Assembly: GCF_027533645.1 (NCBI RefSeq)
Contig: NZ_JAQAGY010000025.1
Span: 1-64,000, forward strand
Direction of reading: 5' to 3'
Length of the DNA stretch: 64,000 nucleotides
Source of the DNA: Paenibacillus caseinilyticus
Lineage (GTDB): Bacteria; Bacillota; Bacilli; Paenibacillales; NBRC-103111
A program made the translations under genes and the position numbers. Below are positions 42,102-50,881 of this stretch, piece after piece; the stretch's first letter is position 1, and each line of letters starts with the position of its first letter. The notes under the pieces were generated by a model. The model had not been told where the DNA came from, did not search any database, and was given only the letters and a program-made list of their open reading frames with translations.

Positions 42102-44048
42102 TTATTCCGCCAATCCCTCCCACTCTTCATAGCAGGCGGTCAGCTGCGCGCGCTTTTCTTCGAGAAGCGCGTTTTTTTGCTGCACCAGCACGTAATCGTT
42201 GTAGATCTCAGGCAGCGTCAGCTCCGCTTCGACCTCGCCGATCTCCCCCTCGAGCTGCGCGATCTGCCCTTCGAGCTGCTCGAGACGGCGCAGCCGGGAG
42301 CGCTCTTCGCGCTTCGCCGCCTTGCCGGCTTCGTATCCGCCGCTCTTCGCGGTGTCTTCCGCTTCGGCCGCCTGACCGGTTTTGGCGCGGGCCGCCGCTT
42401 CCTTCGCCAGACGCTCCTGCTCCATCTCCGCGAGTTCCTGCTTCTTCTCGGTATAATCGTCGTAGTTCCCCAGAAACCCGGTCACCCCGTCCGGTGCCAG
42501 CTCGAGCATGCTCTCGGCCATCTTGTTCAGGAAGTACCGGTCATGGGAGATGAACAGCAGGGTGCCTTCGTAGTCGATCAGGGCGGACTCCAGCACTTCC
42601 TTGCTGTACAAGTCGAGATGGTTCGTCGGCTCGTCGAGGATGAGGACGTTGGCCCGGAGCAGCATCAGTTTGGCCAGGGCTACCCGTGCTTTCTCCCCGC
42701 CACTGAGCGATCCGACCTTCTTGAATACATCTTCGCCGCTGAACAGGAACGATCCCAGCACCGTCCGTACTCGGGCTTCCTCCAGGTGGGGATATTCGTT
42801 CCACAGCTCTTCCAGGACGCTGTTGTGGGGATTGAGGCCGGTCTGTTCCTGATCGTAATAGCCGATCTTCACATTGGCCCCCCAAGTGAACGAGCCGCGA
42901 TCCGGCGCGTGCTGGCCGATCAGCGTCTTGAGCAGCGTCGACTTGCCGACGCCGTTCGGGCCGATGAGGGCGGCCGTATCGCCGCGGCGCAGCTGGAACG
43001 TTACGTTCCGGATGAGCGGATGGGTGCCGTCGTACGACACGGCTACGCCGCGCACATCAAGCACTTCACGCCCGGACGTCGAGTCGACTTCGAACGAGAA
43101 GCTGGCCCGCTTGAGGTCCCCGAGAGGCTTGTCGATCCGCTCGATCTTCTCAAGCGCCTTGCGCCGACTTTGCGCCCGTTTGGTCGTGGAGGCCCGGACG
43201 ATGTTGCGCTGGACGAATTCTTCCATCTTCGCAATCTCATCCTGCTGCTTCTCGTACTGCTTCAGCTGGATCTCGTAATCGGCTTCCTTGAGTTCGACGT
43301 AGCGGGTGTAGTTGCCGGTATAGCGCCGTGAGGCGGTCCGTTCGATCTCGTAGATCGCATCGACCAGCGCATCGAGGAAGTACCGGTCATGGGACACGAC
43401 GAGGATGGCGCCGGAGTAAGAGCGGAGATACTGCTCCAGCCAAGTCAGCGTGGCAATGTCGAGATGGTTCGTCGGCTCGTCGAGCAGGAGCAGGTCGGGC
43501 GCTTCGAGGAGCATCTTGGCGAGGGCGAGGCGCGTCTTCTGGCCGCCGCTCAGCGCCTGTACCGGGGTGGACGGATCCATGCTTCCGAAACCCATGCCGT
43601 TCAGGATCCCGCGGATCTTCGCTTCGATCTCGTAGCCTCCGCGTTCGCGGAACAGGTCCGACAGCTCGGCATAGCGCTTCATCGTCTCCTCGGTCTTCTT
43701 CTCGTCGGCGAGCACCGAGGCATCGGACATGAGCGTCTCGAGCCGGCGCAGCTCGCCTTCGGTCTCCAGGAGGTCCGAGAAGACGCCGAGGAGCTCATTC
43801 CACATCGAGCGATCGGAATGCAGCCCGCTGTTCTGTTTGAGATAGCCGATCTTGGTCTCTTTGCTTTTATAGATCTGGCCCTCGTCAAAAGAGAGCTCGC
43901 CCGCAATAATCTGCAGCAGCGTCGACTTGCCCGCCCCGTTGACGCCCACGAGCCCGATTCTCTCCCTAGCCTCGATTTGCAGCGTTATATTGGAAAGCAC
44001 GGTATTGACCCCGTAGCTTTTGGTGATACCCGATACTTGAAGCAGCAT
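42102..44048 (-). CDS. ABC-F family ATPase (Uup/YdiF-like)
   Basis: 648 aa, soluble. Two ABC domains, each with Walker A (GVNGAGKST; GPNGVGKST), signature (LSGGQKTRLALAK; LSGGEKARVALAK) and Walker B with DEPTNHLD; a charged linker between them (about residues 240-310) as in translation-linked ABC-F proteins; and a C-terminal coiled coil (about 560-648) like Uup. Such proteins act on ribosomes or on DNA/ribosome quality control, not transport. Start ATG 44048, 10 nt after GGGAGG. Converges with the PPK2 gene 22 nt away. Confidence 0.92.
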   Translation of the reverse strand: MLLQVSGITKSYGVNTVLSNITLQIEARERIGLVGVNGAGKSTLLQIIAGELSFDEGQIYKSKETKIGYLKQNSGLHSDRSMWNELLGVFSDLLETEGELRRLETLMSDASVLADEKKTEETMKRYAELSDLFRERGGYEIEAKIRGILNGMGFGSMDPSTPVQALSGGQKTRLALAKMLLEAPDLLLLDEPTNHLDIATLTWLEQYLRSYSGAILVVSHDRYFLDALVDAIYEIERTASRRYTGNYTRYVELKEADYEIQLKQYEKQQDEIAKMEEFVQRNIVRASTTKRAQSRRKALEKIERIDKPLGDLKRASFSFEVDSTSGREVLDVRGVAVSYDGTHPLIRNVTFQLRRGDTAALIGPNGVGKSTLLKTLIGQHAPDRGSFTWGANVKIGYYDQEQTGLNPHNSVLEELWNEYPHLEEARVRTVLGSFLFSGEDVFKKVGSLSGGEKARVALAKLMLLRANVLILDEPTNHLDLYSKEVLESALIDYEGTLLFISHDRYFLNKMAESMLELAPDGVTGFLGNYDDYTEKKQELAEMEQERLAKEAAARAKTGQAAEAEDTAKSGGYEAGKAAKREERSRLRRLEQLEGQIAQLEGEIGEVEAELTLPEIYNDYVLVQQKNALLEEKRAQLTACYEEWEGLAE

Positions 44049-44357
44049 GATGGACAAGCCTCCCGAACCCCGAAATAATCTGTGATATTAGATGAAGAAG
44101 CCTTGCGGCCCTTCCGGATGACCTTCTGTTCCCTAATTGAAATGATATTGAAATGGTGCCGTTGACCTTAAAGTAGTGTAGCATATTCACGCCCCGCTGT
44201 GCATGCCTTCCGTTAACCTGGGGAAGACGGTCCCTTTCCGGAAAGCGCCTTTGCGGACTGCCATCAGCCGGGAGATAGGGGAAAGGCTGTTTTTATTTTC
44301 ATGTTGTGTTAGAATGTTGGTATTCCAGAATTGAACCGCTAAAGAGAGGCCGCCCTC
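44049..44357. other. Divergent gene-free region
   Basis: Holds the promoters of the ABC-F gene (-) and the cyclo-ligase gene (+). A possible + promoter is TTGACC-N16-TATTCA (44162-44189). Two direct copies of ATTTCAAT lie on the minus strand around 44137-44155. Nothing else recognised. Confidence 0.4.
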
Positions 44358-44993
44358 ATGAATATAAAAGAGAGAAAAATCGAGCTTCGCCGCCAAGCGG
44401 AAGCCGTTCGGTCTGCCCTGACAGAGGACGAGCGCAAGGGAAAATCCGCTGTGATCAGCGCCAAGGTGATCTCACGCCTGGAGGAGCTGCTGCTCCCGGA
44501 TCCGTCCGTGCGCCGGCGTCCTACGCTTTTCACTTATATGCCCGTGAAGACGGAAGTCGATGTGACTCCGGTACTTGAAGCCTGTTGGAAGCGTCATTGG
44601 CGCGTGGTCGTCCCCAAGGTGTTCGCTGCCCACAAGCAGCTCAAGCTGTACGAGGTACGATCTTATGCGGACCTCGAACGGGGAACCTGGGGGATCCGCG
44701 AGCCGGTGGCCAAAGCCCAGCAGCTGATGGATATCCGGCAGATTGATGTTGCGCTCGTGCCTGGACTTGCCTTTGATTTAAGCATGGGCCGTCTAGGCTA
44801 CGGAGGCGGGTTCTATGACCGCTTCATGCAGCAGTATGTGCGTACGGGATTGCCGAAGCCTTATATTATTGCCGCATCGTTCGATGAGCAGCTGATTCCC
44901 GAGGTCCCGATGGGTCTCTTCGATTTCCGGATCAACGAGCTCATTACCGAGACGAGAACGGTTGCCGAGGGGAGCGGGGACACGAATGGCTGA
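44358..44993 (+). CDS. 5-formyltetrahydrofolate cyclo-ligase
   Basis: Converts 5-formyl-THF to 5,10-methenyl-THF with ATP, returning stored folate to one-carbon metabolism. 211 aa. Family motifs: basic N-terminal helix (KIELRRQAEAVRSAL), YMPVKTEVDV, and the nucleotide-binding signature MGRLGYGGGFYDRF. It overlaps moaC by 8 nt, so the two are translated together. That pairing is also known from other Firmicutes. Confidence 0.94.
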   Translation: MNIKERKIELRRQAEAVRSALTEDERKGKSAVISAKVISRLEELLLPDPSVRRRPTLFTYMPVKTEVDVTPVLEACWKRHWRVVVPKVFAAHKQLKLYEVRSYADLERGTWGIREPVAKAQQLMDIRQIDVALVPGLAFDLSMGRLGYGGGFYDRFMQQYVRTGLPKPYIIAASFDEQLIPEVPMGLFDFRINELITETRTVAEGSGDTNG

Positions 44994-45492
44994 ACAGGAC
45001 AAGGAGACGGGCCGCGCGGGAGCGCTGACCCACTTTGACGGCGATGGCCGTGCCAGGATGGTGGACATTTCGGCGAAGGAGGAGACGGTGCGTACCGCTA
45101 CGGCGAGGACGACTGTCGCTATGCAGCCGGGGACGCTCCGGCTGATCCGGGAAGGCCAGATCGGCAAAGGCGACGTGCTCGGCGTCTCCCAAGTTGCGGC
45201 GATTATGGCCGCTAAGAAGACGTCCGACTGGATTCCGATGTGCCATCCCCTGCCGCTCACCGGTGTCGAGGTGCGTTATACCGACAACGGGGAGAGCGAA
45301 CTCTATATTGAAGCGACCGTCCGCACCAAGGGGCAGACGGGCGTCGAGATGGAGGCGCTGACGGCGGTTTCGGCGGCGGCGCTGACCGTCTATGACATGT
45401 GCAAAGCGGCGGATAAAGCGATGCGCATCGGACCTACGCTGCTGCTGAGCAAGACGGGCGGCAAGAGCGGCGACTATCAAGCGGTGTTCTAG
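44986..45492 (+). CDS. moaC: Cyclic pyranopterin monophosphate synthase MoaC
   Basis: Second step of molybdenum cofactor synthesis, forming cyclic pyranopterin monophosphate after MoaA. 168 aa. Key motifs: LTHFDGDGRARMVDISAK, KKTSDWIPMCHPLPLTGV and GQTGVEMEALTAVS, which hold the active-site Lys, His and Asp/Glu residues. Start ATG 44986 inside the end of the previous gene. MoaA is not in the window. Confidence 0.95.
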   Translation: MAEQDKETGRAGALTHFDGDGRARMVDISAKEETVRTATARTTVAMQPGTLRLIREGQIGKGDVLGVSQVAAIMAAKKTSDWIPMCHPLPLTGVEVRYTDNGESELYIEATVRTKGQTGVEMEALTAVSAAALTVYDMCKAADKAMRIGPTLLLSKTGGKSGDYQAVF

Positions 45493-45587
45493 GGCGGGAG
45501 TCCGGCAAGCCGTGATTGTTGATGGCGGCCTGTGCGGCTCCTCCCGTATGTATATATGAAATTCATAACCGGGGAAGGAGCAGGCTT

Positions 45588-46088
45588 ATGCGCTGGAAGG
45601 TGGCTATCTTGACCGCAAGCGACCGCGGATTCCGCGGGGAACGGGAAGACACGAGCGCCCAGGTGATCCGGGAGCTGATCGAAGAAGAGATCGGCGGCCA
45701 GATTATCGAATACCGTGTCGTACCGGATGAGAAAGATGAAATTATGGCCGCACTGATCGAAATGACCGATTACTTCAAAGCCGATCTTATACTCACCACT
45801 GGCGGGACGGGGCTGGCTGCCCGCGATGTGACGCCCGAGGCGACGCTCGGGGTCATCGACCGCCTGGCGCCGGGGTTCGCCGAAGCCATGCGCATGTCTT
45901 CGATGCAGAAGACGCCGCGCGCTATGCTCTCCCGGGCCGTATCGGGCATCCGGGGCCGGACGCTGATTCTGAATCTGCCAGGCGCGCCGAAGGGTGTGAT
46001 GGAGAACTTGTCCGCGGTGATGGACCAGCTTCCTCATGCGCTTGGCATCCTGACCGGCAAGGAAGGGGACCACGGTGATGAAGCGTGA
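45588..46088 (+). CDS. MogA/MoaB-family molybdopterin adenylyltransferase
   Basis: 166 aa, MoCF_biosynth fold: VAILTASDRGFRGEREDTS, TTGGTGLAARDVTPEAT (molybdopterin-binding loop) and LNLPGAPKGV. The enzyme adenylates molybdopterin before metal insertion. Start ATG 45588 after GGAAGGAG. It overlaps the next gene by 11 nt. MoaB and MogA are not safely separated by eye. Confidence 0.92.
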   Translation: MRWKVAILTASDRGFRGEREDTSAQVIRELIEEEIGGQIIEYRVVPDEKDEIMAALIEMTDYFKADLILTTGGTGLAARDVTPEATLGVIDRLAPGFAEAMRMSSMQKTPRAMLSRAVSGIRGRTLILNLPGAPKGVMENLSAVMDQLPHALGILTGKEGDHGDEA

Positions 46089-47082
46089 CGACCTTCTTCA
46101 GGAAGTGGCTGTAGAGCAAGCGGTGGGCTTGATGCTGGCACACGACCTGACGCAGATCATTCCCGGGGAGTTCAAGGGGCGTCTGTTCCGCAAGGGACAT
46201 GTGATCCGCGAAGACGATATCCCAGCCCTGCTCTCGATCGGCAAGGAACATATTTATACGATGCGGCTGAAAGATGGTATCCTGCACGAGGATGAGGCCG
46301 CCCGCCGGATGGCGGAGGCGGTCCGCAGCCCGGAGGTTACGCTAACGGATCCGCATGAGGGCAAGATCACGCTGAAGTCCGCGATCCATGGGCTTGCGGT
46401 CATCGATAAAGCGAGGATCGATGCGATGAATGCGCTCGACGGCATCGTCATGTCGACGATCCGTTCGCATACTCCCGTGAAGCCGGGCCAGCCGCTTATC
46501 GGCACCCGGGTGGTCCCTCTGGTGATTGAAGAGGAACGGGTGGCGGCCGTAGAGCGGATCGCCGCTTCTTCGGAGGAGCCCATTCTTCAGGTGAGGCCGT
46601 TTCGTCCTCTCCGGGCGGGCCTCATCACCACAGGCAGTGAGGTGTTCAAGGGACGGATCGAGGACAAGTTCGGTCCGGTCGTGCGGGAGAAGCTCGCCGC
46701 GTTCGGATCCGAGGTCATCGAGCAGCGGTTCGCTCCCGACGACAGCGCGGTGATTATTCGTGAGATTCACCGATTCCTGCACGAGGACAAGGCAGAGATT
46801 ATCCTGCTGACGGGAGGCATGTCCGTCGATCCCGATGACCGGACACCCGGGGCGATTAAGGGAGCTGGAGCGGACATCGTGTCCTACGGTACTCCAATGC
46901 TCCCCGGATCGATGCTGCTCATGGGATATATCCAAGGGGTTCCCATTATGGGGCTGCCCGGCTGCGTCATGCATGATCCGTTCACCTCGTTTGATGTGCT
47001 GCTTCCCCGTATTCTTGCCGGGGAAATCATCGAACGCGCGCATATTACAGAGCTTGGGTACGGAGGGCTGCTCGGCTGTTAG
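46078..47082 (+). CDS. Molybdopterin-binding domain protein (MoeA-like)
   Basis: 334 aa. The C-terminal half is a MoCF_biosynth domain: LITTGSEVFKGRIEDKFGPV, LLTGGMSVDPDDRTPGAIK and GLPGCVMHDP. The N-terminal half (EQAVGLMLAHDLTQIIPGEFKG...) resembles the MoeA N-terminal start but is shorter, so this is a distinct subfamily rather than full MoeA. ATG 46078 is preferred over the adjacent GTG 46075. Its position after mogA supports a role in molybdenum insertion or regulation of the pathway; exact role unknown. Confidence 0.85.
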   Translation: MKRDDLLQEVAVEQAVGLMLAHDLTQIIPGEFKGRLFRKGHVIREDDIPALLSIGKEHIYTMRLKDGILHEDEAARRMAEAVRSPEVTLTDPHEGKITLKSAIHGLAVIDKARIDAMNALDGIVMSTIRSHTPVKPGQPLIGTRVVPLVIEEERVAAVERIAASSEEPILQVRPFRPLRAGLITTGSEVFKGRIEDKFGPVVREKLAAFGSEVIEQRFAPDDSAVIIREIHRFLHEDKAEIILLTGGMSVDPDDRTPGAIKGAGADIVSYGTPMLPGSMLLMGYIQGVPIMGLPGCVMHDPFTSFDVLLPRILAGEIIERAHITELGYGGLLGC

Positions 47083-47135
47083 CCGCCGGTGCAGTTGAAC
47101 CGTACCCTCTAAGCATTCCATGAAGGAGCGTGCCC

Positions 47136-47477
47136 ATGCTTGGGAATATAGGCATCAGTGAATTTCTACTCATCGCTGTGATTGCTTTGCTGTTGTTCGG
47201 ACCGAGTAAGCTGCCGGAGCTTGGAAGAGCGCTGGGCAAGACGATCCGCGAATTCAAGCAGGGGACGCGCGAGCTGCTCGGCGACGACCCGGAACCCGCG
47301 CCGCGTAAGGATGTGACGCCGCAGGAACCGCCGGCCCCTGTACCGAATCAGGCTCCGGTGCAGACGCCGGCCGGAACGTCGGCTTCGCCGGAGGCATCAT
47401 CCTCCGCTCAGACGGCGCCACCGCAAGCTGGGTCATCCGCGGACAGCCGTACGGATAACCGACGGCTTCCGGACTGA
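47136..47477 (+). CDS. tatA: Twin-arginine translocase subunit TatA
   Basis: 113 aa. One N-terminal membrane helix (ISEFLLIAVIALLLFG), the conserved FGPSKLPELGRALGK hinge and amphipathic helix, then a long Pro/Ala/Ser/Gln-rich tail (about residues 55-113). Forms the protein-conducting part of the Tat system. Start ATG 47136, 7 nt after AAGGAG. tatC follows after a terminator-like hairpin. Confidence 0.95.
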   Translation: MLGNIGISEFLLIAVIALLLFGPSKLPELGRALGKTIREFKQGTRELLGDDPEPAPRKDVTPQEPPAPVPNQAPVQTPAGTSASPEASSSAQTAPPQAGSSADSRTDNRRLPD

Positions 47478-47495
47478 AGATATCCTTCGCTACGC

Positions 47496-47539
47496 GCGGA
47501 TAACCGCCGGCAGCCCGCCAGCGATTATCCGCGGTTTTT
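47496..47539 (+). terminator. Terminator-like hairpin between tatA and tatC
   Basis: GCGGATAA (47496-47503) pairs with TTATCCGC (47525-47532), then GG and T5. May reduce tatC relative to tatA. Confidence 0.7.
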
Positions 47540-47573
47540 GATCACAACGAACTTCCTTGGCAGGTGAATCCGC

Positions 47574-48365
47574 ATGAATCACGAAGAAGAAGGAATGACG
47601 CTCGTCGAGCACCTGACCGAGCTTCGCAAGAGGATTGTCTGGGTGCTTCTCGTTCTTGTCGTTGGGATGGTCATCGGGTTGATTTATGCCAAGCCGCTGA
47701 TTCTTTACCTTCAGTCTATCGCACCGATCGAGAATTTGACCTGGCATACCTTCTCCCCCTGGGAGCCCATCAAGCTCTATATGAATTTCTCTCTGGTGAC
47801 CGGGCTGCTCATCGCGCTGCCCTTTGCCCTGTACCAAACCTGGGCTTTCTTGAAGCCCGGCCTGCGCGATATTGAACAGAAGGCATCCCTGTTGTATGTT
47901 CCTTTCGCCTTTTTTATGTTCCTGCTCGGACTGGCCTTCGGTTATTTTGTCGTATTCAAGATGGCCTTCCTGTTTACCTCCTCCATCTCGGCGAGCCTTC
48001 AGCTGACGGAGACTTATGGAGCGGCACAGTATTTTACCTTCATGTTCAATATTCTGCTTCCGATCGCCCTAGTGTTCGAGATGCCGATTATCGTCATGTT
48101 CCTCACCAAGATTCGGATTCTCAACCCACTGCTGCTGAAGAAGGTGAGACGGTATGCCTATCTGGCGCTTGTGGTCATTGCGACGCTGATCACACCGCCC
48201 GATGCGGTGTCGGCGATTGTCGTAGCGCTGCCAATGATTCTGTTGTATGAATTTAGCGTGTTTTTGTCAGCTGCGATATACCGCAAGCAGCTTATGGATG
48301 ATCAGGCCTGGGAAGCGGAAGCGGTGACACTCCAAGGATCATCCGAGTCAAAGTCTGTCGATTGA
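47574..48365 (+). CDS. tatC: Twin-arginine translocase subunit TatC
   Basis: 263 aa with six membrane segments. Family features: TLVEHLTELRKRIVW at the N-terminus (signal peptide binding), FSPWEPIKLYM, Pro and Glu residues in FALYQTWAFLKPGLR and FVVFKMAF, and ITPPDAVSAI near the end. Receptor for twin-arginine signal peptides of folded, often cofactor-bearing proteins. The molybdenum cofactor genes just upstream fit this role. Confidence 0.96.
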   Translation: MNHEEEGMTLVEHLTELRKRIVWVLLVLVVGMVIGLIYAKPLILYLQSIAPIENLTWHTFSPWEPIKLYMNFSLVTGLLIALPFALYQTWAFLKPGLRDIEQKASLLYVPFAFFMFLLGLAFGYFVVFKMAFLFTSSISASLQLTETYGAAQYFTFMFNILLPIALVFEMPIIVMFLTKIRILNPLLLKKVRRYAYLALVVIATLITPPDAVSAIVVALPMILLYEFSVFLSAAIYRKQLMDDQAWEAEAVTLQGSSESKSVD

Positions 48366-48378
48366 CAGGCTTTTTTTG
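48351..48378 (+). terminator. tatC terminator overlapping the stop codon
   Basis: AAGTCTGTC (48351-48359) pairs with GACAGGCTT (48364-48372), then T tract. The stop TGA (48363-48365) lies in the loop. Confidence 0.82.
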
Positions 48379-48516
48379 TTCCATGGCCTTGCGTCAAGCC
48401 CCGGTAAACTAGAATCTGGATGGCACTACAAGGAGATAGGGGCAAGGAGGGGATAGTCGTATAATTCCATTTTCCCTGGATACAATGGGGGAGGTGCGAA
48501 AAAGTTGTAAAAGCAC

Positions 48517-48545
48517 TTGCAAATTCACGGCGAAGTCGGTATCAT
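48517..48545 (+). promoter_or_regulatory. groESL promoter
   Basis: TTGCAA (48517-48522), 17 nt, TATCAT (48540-48545), directly upstream of CIRCE. Confidence 0.82.
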
Positions 48546-48556
48546 AAGAATTGTTG

Positions 48557-48583
48557 TTAGCACTAAAGACATTCGAGTGCTAA
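48557..48583 (+). promoter_or_regulatory. CIRCE operator (HrcA site)
   Basis: TTAGCACTA-N9-GAGTGCTAA, one base off the CIRCE consensus. HrcA repression of groESL, relieved on heat shock, is expected. Confidence 0.96.
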
Positions 48584-48630
48584 TAACAAGATTCGACTCT
48601 GTACCTAATTTTAAAGGAGGCTATTTTCTA

Positions 48631-48912
48631 ATGATCAAACCGTTGGGTGATCGCGTAGTTCTGGAAGCCATCGCAAAAGAGGAAACGACCGCAAGCGGCA
48701 TCGTTCTGCCGGACACAGCGAAAGAGAAGCCGCAAGAAGGCAAAGTAGTCGCTGTAGGCAGCGGTACCCTCAAAGACGGCGAGCGTATTCCGCTGGAGCT
48801 GAAAGAAGGCGACCGCGTGATTTTCTCCAAATATGCCGGTACGGAAGTGAAATTCGATGGCCGCGAGCTGTTGATCATGCGTGAGAGCGACATCCTAGCG
48901 ATTCTGGCCTAG
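48631..48912 (+). CDS. groES: Co-chaperonin GroES
   Basis: 93-aa lid of the GroEL chamber: MIKPLGDRVVLEAI at the start, the mobile loop EETTASGIVLPDTAKEKPQ, and the C-terminal FDGRELLIMRESDILAIL. AAAGGAGG lies 12-13 nt upstream of the ATG; the upstream frame to 48517 covers promoter and CIRCE and is not coding. First gene of the CIRCE operon. Confidence 0.98.
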   Translation: MIKPLGDRVVLEAIAKEETTASGIVLPDTAKEKPQEGKVVAVGSGTLKDGERIPLELKEGDRVIFSKYAGTEVKFDGRELLIMRESDILAILA

Positions 48913-49027
48913 TAGCGCTTCCGCTATATACTTAAGTTAGAGGCTTCGCTTACTTACACAATTGATCCGGCGTCCGTCCGGAGGAAGTATACATCGCTTT
49001 TCATTTAAATTTCGGGAGGGTTCACTC

Positions 49028-50662
49028 ATGGCTAAAGAAATCAAGTTCAGTGAAGACGCTCGCCGCGCAATGCTCCGCGGGGTAGACGCTCTGGCGAATG
49101 CCGTTAAAGTCACGCTCGGTCCAAAAGGCCGCAACGTGGTACTCGAGAAGAAATTCGGTTCCCCGCTCATCACCAACGACGGTGTAACGATCGCGAAGGA
49201 AATCGAACTCGAAGATGCTTTCGAGAACATGGGCGCACAGCTCGTGAAAGAAGTAGCTACGAAGACGAATGACATTGCCGGTGACGGTACGACAACTGCT
49301 ACGGTTCTGGCTCAAGCCATGATCCGCGAAGGTCTGAAGAACGTAACGGCTGGCGCTAACCCTATGGTCATCCGCAAAGGGATCGACAAAGCGGTTCGTG
49401 CAGCGGTTGAAGAGCTGGCAAGCATCTCCAAGTCCATCGAAGGCAAGCAATCCATCGCACAAGTAGCGGCTATCTCTGCTGCTGACGACGAAGTAGGCGA
49501 GCTGATCGCTGAAGCTATGGAAAAAGTGGGCAAAGACGGTGTAATCACAGTTGAAGAGTCCAAAGGTTTTGCAACGGAGCTGGAAGTGGTTGAAGGCATG
49601 CAGTTCGACCGCGGCTACATCTCCCCTTACATGATCACGGACACGGACAAGATGGAAGCTGTTCTGGACAGCCCGTACATCTTGATCACCGATAAGAAAA
49701 TCACGAACATTCAAGAGATCCTGCCGGTTCTCGAGAAAGTGGTTCAATCCGGCAAGCAGCTCCTGATCATCGCGGAAGACGTGGAAGGCGAAGCCCTGGC
49801 TACGCTGGTAGTTAACCGTCTGCGTGGTACGTTCACTTGTGTGGCTGTCAAAGCTCCTGGCTTCGGCGACCGCCGCAAAGCTATGCTCGGCGACATCGCT
49901 GCCCTGACTGGCGGCCAAGTCATCACGGAAGAACTCGGCCTTGAGCTGAAATCGACGCGTCCGGAGCAGCTTGGTTCCGCTCGTCAAGTCCGTGTAACGA
50001 AAGAAAACACGATCATCGTGGACGGCGCTGGCGACAAGAAGGACATCGGTACGCGCGTATCCCAGATCCGTGCCCAACTGGAAGAAACGACTTCCGACTT
50101 CGACAAAGAGAAGCTCCAAGAGCGTCTTGCGAAGCTCTCCGGCGGCGTAGCTGTCGTGAAAGTCGGCGCAGCGACCGAAACCGAGCTCAAAGAGCGCAAG
50201 CTCCGCATCGAAGATGCCCTGAACGCTACGCGCGCAGCGGTGGAAGAAGGTATCGTAGCAGGCGGCGGTACAGCGCTCGTGAGCGTGTACAATGCAGTTG
50301 CTAACGTAGTTGCTGAAGGCGACGAGAAGACGGGCGTGAACATCATCCTGCGCGCGCTCGAAGAGCCGGTTCGCACGATCGCAGCGAACGCAGGTCAAGA
50401 AGGTTCCGTTATCGTCGAGCGTCTGAAGAAAGAAGCTACAGGCATCGGCTACAACGCGGCAACCGGCGAGTGGGTCAACATGATCGAAGCCGGTATCGTA
50501 GACCCTGCGAAAGTAACCCGTTCCGCTCTGCAGAACGCGGCTTCCGTAGCGGCTATGTTCCTGACGACCGAAGCGGTTATCGCTGACAAGCCAGAAAAAG
50601 ATAAGCCGGCTATGCCTGATATGGGCGGCATGGGCGGTATGGGCGGCATGGGCGGATTCTAA
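49028..50662 (+). CDS. groEL: Chaperonin GroEL
   Basis: 544-aa chaperonin that folds proteins in an ATP-driven double ring with GroES. Visible: MAKEIKFSEDARRAMLRGVD, the ATP site GDGTTTATVLA, catalytic Asp in AISAADDE region, VAGGGTAL, and the C-terminal GGM repeats ending in F. GGGAGG before the ATG. Same operon as groES (115-nt gap). Single copy in this window. Confidence 0.98.
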   Translation: MAKEIKFSEDARRAMLRGVDALANAVKVTLGPKGRNVVLEKKFGSPLITNDGVTIAKEIELEDAFENMGAQLVKEVATKTNDIAGDGTTTATVLAQAMIREGLKNVTAGANPMVIRKGIDKAVRAAVEELASISKSIEGKQSIAQVAAISAADDEVGELIAEAMEKVGKDGVITVEESKGFATELEVVEGMQFDRGYISPYMITDTDKMEAVLDSPYILITDKKITNIQEILPVLEKVVQSGKQLLIIAEDVEGEALATLVVNRLRGTFTCVAVKAPGFGDRRKAMLGDIAALTGGQVITEELGLELKSTRPEQLGSARQVRVTKENTIIVDGAGDKKDIGTRVSQIRAQLEETTSDFDKEKLQERLAKLSGGVAVVKVGAATETELKERKLRIEDALNATRAAVEEGIVAGGGTALVSVYNAVANVVAEGDEKTGVNIILRALEEPVRTIAANAGQEGSVIVERLKKEATGIGYNAATGEWVNMIEAGIVDPAKVTRSALQNAASVAAMFLTTEAVIADKPEKDKPAMPDMGGMGGMGGMGGF

Positions 50663-50680
50663 TCCGGACCCGCTTATAGA

Positions 50681-50718
50681 AGACGGCAGCATCCTTAGGA
50701 TGTCTGCCGTCTTTTTTT
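50681..50718 (+). terminator. groEL terminator
   Basis: AGACGGCAG (50681-50689) pairs with CTGCCGTCT (50704-50712), inner ATCC/GGAT stem, then T7. Confidence 0.92.
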
Positions 50719-50881
50719 GTGCTGTCGGTGGAAGGCGCGGAGACATGGGATAGGGAGAACCGAGGGAGATACCATTCATTCTCTAGCTTGCCCCTAGTAC
50801 CCGTCTGCCGAATGGAGTTATGGTATACTTGGATAAGGAACTGGAATTTTATCATGTTCATCATGATGACGGAGGCTTCAA

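Noticed and set aside
49022..50779. 585-codon minus-strand ORF over groEL
   Set aside because: Antisense shadow; runs through the groEL terminator and shows no domain.
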